The notes under the pieces are model-generated. The model searched no databases. It had not been told where the DNA came from and saw only the letters and a list, made by a program, of their open reading frames with translations. This document shows positions 14,831-18,098 of a DNA stretch of 18,098 bases, one piece after another. Source of the stretch: DAMCZI01 sp032095175. Lineage in GTDB: Bacteria; Bacillota; Clostridia; Clostridiales; Caloramatoraceae. The DNA lies in NCBI GenBank assembly GCA_032095175.1, contig DAMCZI010000067.1:1-18098 (forward strand), in the 5' to 3' direction. Made by a program: the position numbers and the translations under genes. Every line of letters starts with the position of its first letter. Position 1 is the stretch's first letter.

Positions 14831-15211
14831 TTATTTATTTGTTCTCCATAGTCTATGAAGGTTGCAGTATTCCCTTGCATAATCAACTTCCTCATCAGTC
14901 TTGAAGAATGCCTCTGGCTTTTCACCTGGTTTTAAGTATTTTCTATATAGCTTATTGCCTGCATGTATTTCTATCCACTCAATATAGTGATTCTCCTCCA
15001 TTGGATGCTCTATGCTTCCAACTTTAACCACAACTCCTCCATCAACCTTTTCTACAACTGGAACATGTTTCTCCTTTGAAGCATCAACAGTATTTTCATC
15101 CAGCAATGTCATCGGTTTACCACAGCAAACAAGTGTCCCCCCTCCTGCATGTACTACCTCAACTATATTTCCACATACCTCACATTTATAGATTTGTTTT
15201 AGCTCTGCCAT
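14831..15211 (-). CDS. dfx: Desulfoferrodoxin (superoxide reductase, 2Fe-SOR)
   Basis: Cytoplasmic non-haem iron protein that reduces superoxide to hydrogen peroxide using reduced rubredoxin, a standard oxygen-defence enzyme of anaerobes. All ligands are visible in its 126 residues: centre I Cys10 and Cys13 (CEVC) with Cys29 and Cys30 (CC); centre II His49 (EKHVP, with Glu47), His69 (EHP), His75 (NHY), Cys116 and His119 (CNLH). Both centres are intact, so this is the two-iron class, not neelaredoxin. AAGGAGGT lies 8 bases before the ATG. It is monocistronic, with a strong terminator downstream and a promoter/operator candidate at 15293-15345. Confidence 0.97.
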   Translation of the reverse strand: MAELKQIYKCEVCGNIVEVVHAGGGTLVCCGKPMTLLDENTVDASKEKHVPVVEKVDGGVVVKVGSIEHPMEENHYIEWIEIHAGNKLYRKYLKPGEKPEAFFKTDEEVDYAREYCNLHRLWRTNK

Positions 15212-15292
15212 TTTATTACCTCCTTAGAATTTTAATAATTATTTTATGTAACTTTTAAATTAAGATCATAAATAAGAAAATATTGTTATCGG

Positions 15293-15303
15293 ATAATTAT
15301 TAT
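15293..15303. promoter_or_regulatory. Possible PerR-type operator in the dfx leader
   Basis: ATAATTATTAT is a perfect 5-1-5 inverted repeat matching the core of the PerR box (TTATAATNATTATAA); the flanking bases fit only partly. It lies about 15 bases downstream of the candidate dfx -10 box, where a repressor could block transcription. dfx is under PerR control in Clostridium acetobutylicum. AT-rich context makes chance occurrence plausible. Confidence 0.35.
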
Positions 15304-15317
15304 TTCCTACTAATAAT

Positions 15318-15345
15318 ATTTTAACACATTCCCATAATTTTTCAA
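15318..15345 (-). promoter_or_regulatory. Candidate sigma-A promoter for dfx
   Basis: On the minus strand TTGAAA (15340-15345), a 16-base spacer ending in TGTGT, and TAAAAT (15318-15323). It gives a leader of about 100 bases that contains the possible PerR operator. Confidence 0.55.
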
Positions 15346-15399
15346 TAGCTTTTTTATATATTTAGAAATAAATTAATAGAAAAATACAAAATTACCATG

Positions 15400-15428
15400 T
15401 TGATTTATTTGGCTTTATGCTTTAGTAT
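15400..15428 (+). promoter_or_regulatory. Candidate sigma-A promoter for fetAB
   Basis: TTGATT (15400-15405), a 17-base spacer with TATGCTT, then TAGTAT (15423-15428), about 70 bases before the fetA start. Divergent from the dfx promoter about 60 bp away. Confidence 0.5.
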
Positions 15429-15496
15429 ATGAATGGATAAATTTCTTATACCCTGATAAAGCATTTGAAACCTATTTTCTTTAAAGGAGTGATGAT

Positions 15497-16144
15497 ATGG
15501 AGATACTGAGGTTTAAAAACGTCAGCTATAGAGCTAATGATACAATGCTTCTTAACAATTTAAACCTTTCTATAAACGAAGGGGATTTTATATCCATAAG
15601 TGGCCCTTCAGGCAGTGGTAAAAGTACATTTTTCAAACTTACAAGCCACCTTATTTCTCCAGTTTCAGGAGAAATTATATATAGGAATAAAAACATAATG
15701 GAATATGATCCTGTTCATTTAAGAAAAAAGATATGTCTTTGTTCTCAAATGCCATATCTTTTTGGTGATAGAGTTTTGGACAACCTTATTTTCCCTTTTT
15801 CACAGAGAAAGCTTACAATAAACATGGATTTAATTAACAATTATTTAAGCTTGCTTAATCTTGATGAGAGCTTTCTTCACAAACATCCGAAAAATCTCTC
15901 TGGTGGTGAAAAGCAGAGAATAGCAATAATAAGATCTGTAGCAATAAAACCAGATATATTACTTCTTGATGAGGTCACATCTGCTTTGGACGAAGCTAAC
16001 ACCAGTGCAGTAGAAGAATTAATTAAAAAACTTAACTCTAATGGAGTAACTATACTTTGGATAACCCACGATTCAAGTCAATATCAAAGACTTGGCAACA
16101 GAAGAATAAATATTGAAACGGGAAACTTAAGGGAGGTGGAATGA
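15497..16144 (+). CDS. fetA: ABC transporter ATP-binding protein, FetA (YbbL)-like
   Basis: ATPase subunit of a FetAB-type iron exporter, peripheral on the inner face of the membrane. The 215 residues carry the Walker A GPSGSGKST (36-44), Q-loop Gln84, signature LSGGEKQR (134-141), Walker B ILLLDE (154-159), D-loop SALDE and switch His191 (ITHD), so the enzyme should be active. AAAGGAG is 8 bases before the ATG. The stop overlaps the start of the permease gene, indicating coupled translation. The specific name rests on the partner, which belongs to the UPF0014/FetB family. Confidence 0.9.
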   Translation: MEILRFKNVSYRANDTMLLNNLNLSINEGDFISISGPSGSGKSTFFKLTSHLISPVSGEIIYRNKNIMEYDPVHLRKKICLCSQMPYLFGDRVLDNLIFPFSQRKLTINMDLINNYLSLLNLDESFLHKHPKNLSGGEKQRIAIIRSVAIKPDILLLDEVTSALDEANTSAVEELIKKLNSNGVTILWITHDSSQYQRLGNRRINIETGNLREVE

Positions 16145-16905
16145 TGGAAATAACATCACTTGCTCTTGCATCCATACTTGTTGTTGTGTCCATATTATTC
16201 TCATATTCACAGAAGCTGAAGCTTGAAAAGGAAATAATTGTTGGAGTTATAAGGGCAATTGTTCAGCTTACTGCTGTTGGATATGTATTAAATATAATAT
16301 TTGGCCTAAAAAATCCTCTTTTTACATCAATATTACTTCTTGTTATGCTTTATAACGCAGCATACAATGCAGGTAAAAGAGGTAAAAATATAAAGAGTTC
16401 TATTTTGATATCCTTTATTTCAATAGGCTCCGGTGCCACAGTAACCCTTGGAGTGCTTTTACTTGCTGGAGCGATAAAATATACACCTTCTGAAATGATT
16501 CCTGTAAGTGGAATGATTATAAGTAATGCAATGGCAGCAATCGGCCTCTGCTATAAGCAGCTCATTTCTGATTTTAAAAATAAATCACAGGAGGTCGAGG
16601 AAAAGCTATCTCTTGGTGCAGATATACTACCTTCCTCGGTTGAGATAATAAGAGATAGCATAAAAACAGGAATGCAGCCAACAATAGATTCTATGAAGAC
16701 CCTTGGAATCGTTTCTCTTCCAGGAATGATGACAGGTTTGATTCTGGCAGGAACCCCTCCAATGGAAGCTATAAAGTATCAAATAATGGTTACATTCATG
16801 CTGCTTTCTTGTACCTCTATAGCATCATTTTTATCCTGCTATCTTTCATATTCAAAGTTTTTTAACGATAGGAAACAGCTTATATTTAACGAATGCAATA
16901 AATAA
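16144..16905 (+). CDS. fetB: Iron export ABC permease, FetB (YbbM, UPF0014) family
   Basis: A 253-residue membrane subunit with about six to seven hydrophobic helices. The family block is plain: RAIVQLTAVGYVLN near the start, YNAAYNAGKRGK, then the PVSGMIISNAMAA segment and SLPGMMTGLILAGTPPMEAIKYQ. In E. coli FetAB lowers cellular iron and raises peroxide tolerance. Two ATGs stand in tandem: 16141 (ATGA overlap, 4 bases from GGAGG) and 16144 (7 bases from GGAGG); the second has the better spacing. Its neighbour across the divergent promoter is superoxide reductase, consistent with an iron/oxidative stress locus. Confidence 0.93.
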   Translation: MEITSLALASILVVVSILFSYSQKLKLEKEIIVGVIRAIVQLTAVGYVLNIIFGLKNPLFTSILLLVMLYNAAYNAGKRGKNIKSSILISFISIGSGATVTLGVLLLAGAIKYTPSEMIPVSGMIISNAMAAIGLCYKQLISDFKNKSQEVEEKLSLGADILPSSVEIIRDSIKTGMQPTIDSMKTLGIVSLPGMMTGLILAGTPPMEAIKYQIMVTFMLLSCTSIASFLSCYLSYSKFFNDRKQLIFNECNK

Positions 16906-16910
16906 AGAAA

Positions 16911-16960
16911 GACCAGGAATAAAAGCTTCCTGTATCAAACAGTACTTTTATTCCTGATCT
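16911..16960. terminator. Hairpin shared by convergent fetB and the small Cys protein gene
   Basis: CAGGAATAAAAG (16914-16925) and CTTTTATTCCTG (16945-16956) are perfectly complementary around a 19-base loop. The right arm overlaps the stop codon of the minus-strand gene. The T tracts are weak, so it may act as a terminator or only protect the 3' ends. Confidence 0.6.
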
Positions 16961-17130
16961 AATCCTGTCAATACTTTGTCAAACACGTCGATATCGCATT
17001 TACTTCCAGTCCAATGACTACAGGTTTCACAGCTTACTGGCATGTTACTTTCTGTTGACATAGAAAGCGAATCGAATCGATAGTCGTCACAGGTCATTCC
17101 AACAAGTTTTAGCTGATCTTTACTAGCCAA
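16948..17130 (-). CDS. Small four-cysteine protein of unknown function
   Basis: A 60-residue soluble, acidic protein with Cys14, Cys34, Cys37 and Cys45; CETCSHWTGSKC is a CxxC-x7-C arrangement that could bind zinc or an Fe-S cluster. No signal peptide or membrane segment. The start is TTG at 17130, supported by AGGGGG 9 bases upstream; an internal ATG (residue 12) has no comparable site. The acidic, ordered tail DVFDKVLTGLDQE argues for a real protein rather than a chance frame. It converges on fetB and shares its 3' hairpin. I do not recognise a named family. Confidence 0.75.
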   Translation of the reverse strand: MASKDQLKLVGMTCDDYRFDSLSMSTESNMPVSCETCSHWTGSKCDIDVFDKVLTGLDQE

Positions 17131-17218
17131 AATAATACCCCCTTATGCAGTAATTTATTAAACTTCACAATAAGTTTGTGCATTTTAGAGGATATTATTC
17201 ATATGTCATAAAATAATA

Positions 17219-17250
17219 ATTGCCTCTGAACCGTACAGCACAGAGGCAAT
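17219..17250 (-). terminator. Hairpin, probable terminator of the LiaF-like gene, displaced by repeat A3
   Basis: ATTGCCTCTG and CAGAGGCAAT pair perfectly around a 12-base loop. On the minus strand it is followed by TATTATTTT. It faces the gene at 17438-17938, from which it is now separated by repeat A3. Confidence 0.55.
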
Positions 17251-17413
17251 TAGGCATATTAAAGAAAATAACAAGTCAAAGATTTTGAGGATATTTTGCG
17301 TCAGACGAGGAAATGAAAGCTCAAGCTAGTTGGGCTAACTTAAGCTTTCATTGACGAAGTATGACACAAAATAGACCAAAATATTGACTTGTTATTTTCT
17401 TTAATGCGCCCTA
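17251..17413. repeat. Family A hairpin repeat, copy A3 (uninterrupted)
   Basis: A nearly perfect palindrome of about 163 bp with arms of about 75 bases. It opens TAGGCATATTAAAGAAAATA and closes TATTTTCTTTAATGCGCCCTA, with AAGTCAA/TTGACTT just inside and GAAAGCTCAAGC/GCTTTC toward the centre. It is the reverse-complement twin of A2 and supplies the empty site for insertion of B4. There is no coding frame of note. Confidence 0.88.
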
Positions 17414-17437
17414 ATATTTTATGTTTTTAAAGTAACT

Positions 17438-17938
17438 CTATTCTCTTCTGTTAAATATTCCAGTATTTTTAACAAGTATTACTGCACCTACAATTATTAA
17501 AATAACCGGAATAACAATATCCCTCAAATTAACCAGATTCGGCCATGTATTTTTCAAAAACACAAGCACTGAGATTATAAGGAAAACAACTCCTGCTGAA
17601 AGATAACTGCTTTTTTTCTGACCAAATAAGTAGCTTTCCATAAACCCAATGCATATACCAAGTGGATATATGAATGAAGATGTATGGGCATATGCCCTTC
17701 TAGTTACTACATTAAATAAAAAGTATAATCCATAGGTTGTAAGTATACCTGCTATTATCAAGCTGCTGGAATCTTTTTTCTCAGAAAAATATTCAATATG
17801 CATAGTAATTCCAGGACCAATAAGAAATAATGGCCATATAAAACTCCATATTTCGATATCAATACCAATTGTCTTCTGTACAATAAGCAGGATACCTAAA
17901 ACGACAAGAACCAAGCCAATAATATTATTCTTTTTCAT
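17438..17938 (-). CDS. LiaI/LiaF-like transmembrane protein (DUF5668-type)
   Basis: A 166-residue membrane protein with about six hydrophobic helices in pairs. The N-terminal GLVLVVLGILLIVQKTIGI then WSFIWPLFLIGPGI pattern, a two-helix hairpin with an invariant WP, is typical of LiaI-LiaF-like membrane regions; a similar WPN..VIPVILIIVGAVIL repeat occurs at the C-terminus. It lacks the cytoplasmic or extracellular C-terminal domain of LiaF. Such proteins are linked to envelope stress sensing, but no two-component genes are present here. AAGGTGG lies 7 bases before the ATG; a GGGAGG directly adjoining the ATG is too close to be used. Confidence 0.8.
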   Translation of the reverse strand: MKKNNIIGLVLVVLGILLIVQKTIGIDIEIWSFIWPLFLIGPGITMHIEYFSEKKDSSSLIIAGILTTYGLYFLFNVVTRRAYAHTSSFIYPLGICIGFMESYLFGQKKSSYLSAGVVFLIISVLVFLKNTWPNLVNLRDIVIPVILIIVGAVILVKNTGIFNRRE

Positions 17939-17986
17939 CCTCCCACCACCTTATCATTTTTCTTATCTAATGCTTGTATTATATAC

Positions 17987-18015
17987 ATTATATACTATTT
18001 TACCCAGTCAAACAA
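17987..18015 (-). promoter_or_regulatory. Candidate sigma-A promoter for the LiaF-like gene
   Basis: On the minus strand TTGTTT (18010-18015), a 17-base spacer and a perfect TATAAT (17987-17992), about 50 bases before the ATG. Confidence 0.5.
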
Positions 18016-18043
18016 ACACTATTATTGATCTTTCATCATAATT

Positions 18044-18098
18044 TAGGGATTATGCGTAGCATCCTACCCAAGTTTATCTGTAATAGACCGTGAAGGTC
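18044..18098 (+). repeat. Edge repeat, right copy, truncated by the window end
   Basis: Inverted partner of 85-139, with about 4 mismatches. It begins TAGGGATTATGCGTAGCATC and keeps the GTAG/CTAC and GACC-GTGAA-GGTC hairpins; the middle stem has lost one outer pair. It reads outward and is cut by the window end. Confidence 0.7.

Noticed and set aside
1..18098. Whole window as a composite transposon bounded by the inverted edge repeats
   Set aside because: The cargo is core chromosomal genes (murE, asd, cwlJ-gerQ, rRNA methyltransferase), the two copies differ at several positions, and no transposase is visible.

Overview
The window reads as a chromosomal segment of an anaerobic, spore-forming, low-GC Firmicute, most likely Clostridium or a close relative. 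The evidence is the AT-rich base use, the strong AGGAGG-type ribosome sites, a CwlJ-GerQ spore germination pair, a superoxide reductase, a BadF-type radical dehydratase activator, and a MurE of the meso-diaminopimelate type. No phage, plasmid or IS transposase gene is present. Both ends of the window lie in inverted copies of one GC-richer repeat, so this may be a whole contig that stopped at a multicopy sequence.

Layout: an outward-facing repeat (1-140); an AraC-family regulator (minus); a hairpin repeat (A1); murE and asd (plus), separated by a nested repeat (B1/C); then a long minus-strand run. Read in the direction of transcription, that run is two paralogous DUF2229/HgdB-like proteins and a BadF-type ATPase (10214 down to 7285), an MFS transporter, a DUF1624 membrane protein and a GufA-like ZIP metal transporter, with hairpin repeats B3 and B2 in its gaps. 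Next come cwlJ-gerQ (plus), a composite repeat (A2 carrying B4), a minus-strand pair of a THUMP RNA methyltransferase and a D-2-hydroxyacid dehydrogenase, and a plus-strand class IV aminotransferase. The right part holds desulfoferrodoxin (minus), fetAB iron-export ABC genes (plus), a 60-residue four-cysteine protein (minus), repeat A3 and a LiaI/LiaF-like membrane protein (minus).

Functional themes: asd and murE sit upstream and downstream of DAP synthesis for peptidoglycan. cwlJ and gerQ form the classical cortex-lysis partnership. Dfx, FetAB, the ZIP transporter and the small Cys protein suggest metal and oxidative-stress handling. The dehydratase-type trio looks like a split form of the large BadF-DUF2229 fusion proteins and has no recognisable dehydratase substrate gene beside it.

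The most unusual content is intergenic. Family A (three copies, about 160 bp each, long hairpins) and family B (four copies, about 115 bp, paired hairpins) are MITE-like. Family B shows base-pair-preserving changes between copies. One B copy sits inside an A copy, and a third hairpin (C) sits inside another B copy; an uninterrupted A copy in the same window shows the empty site. This is direct sequence evidence of serial insertion by small non-coding elements. The edge repeat also has hairpin-forming potential without coding capacity and may be a structured RNA.
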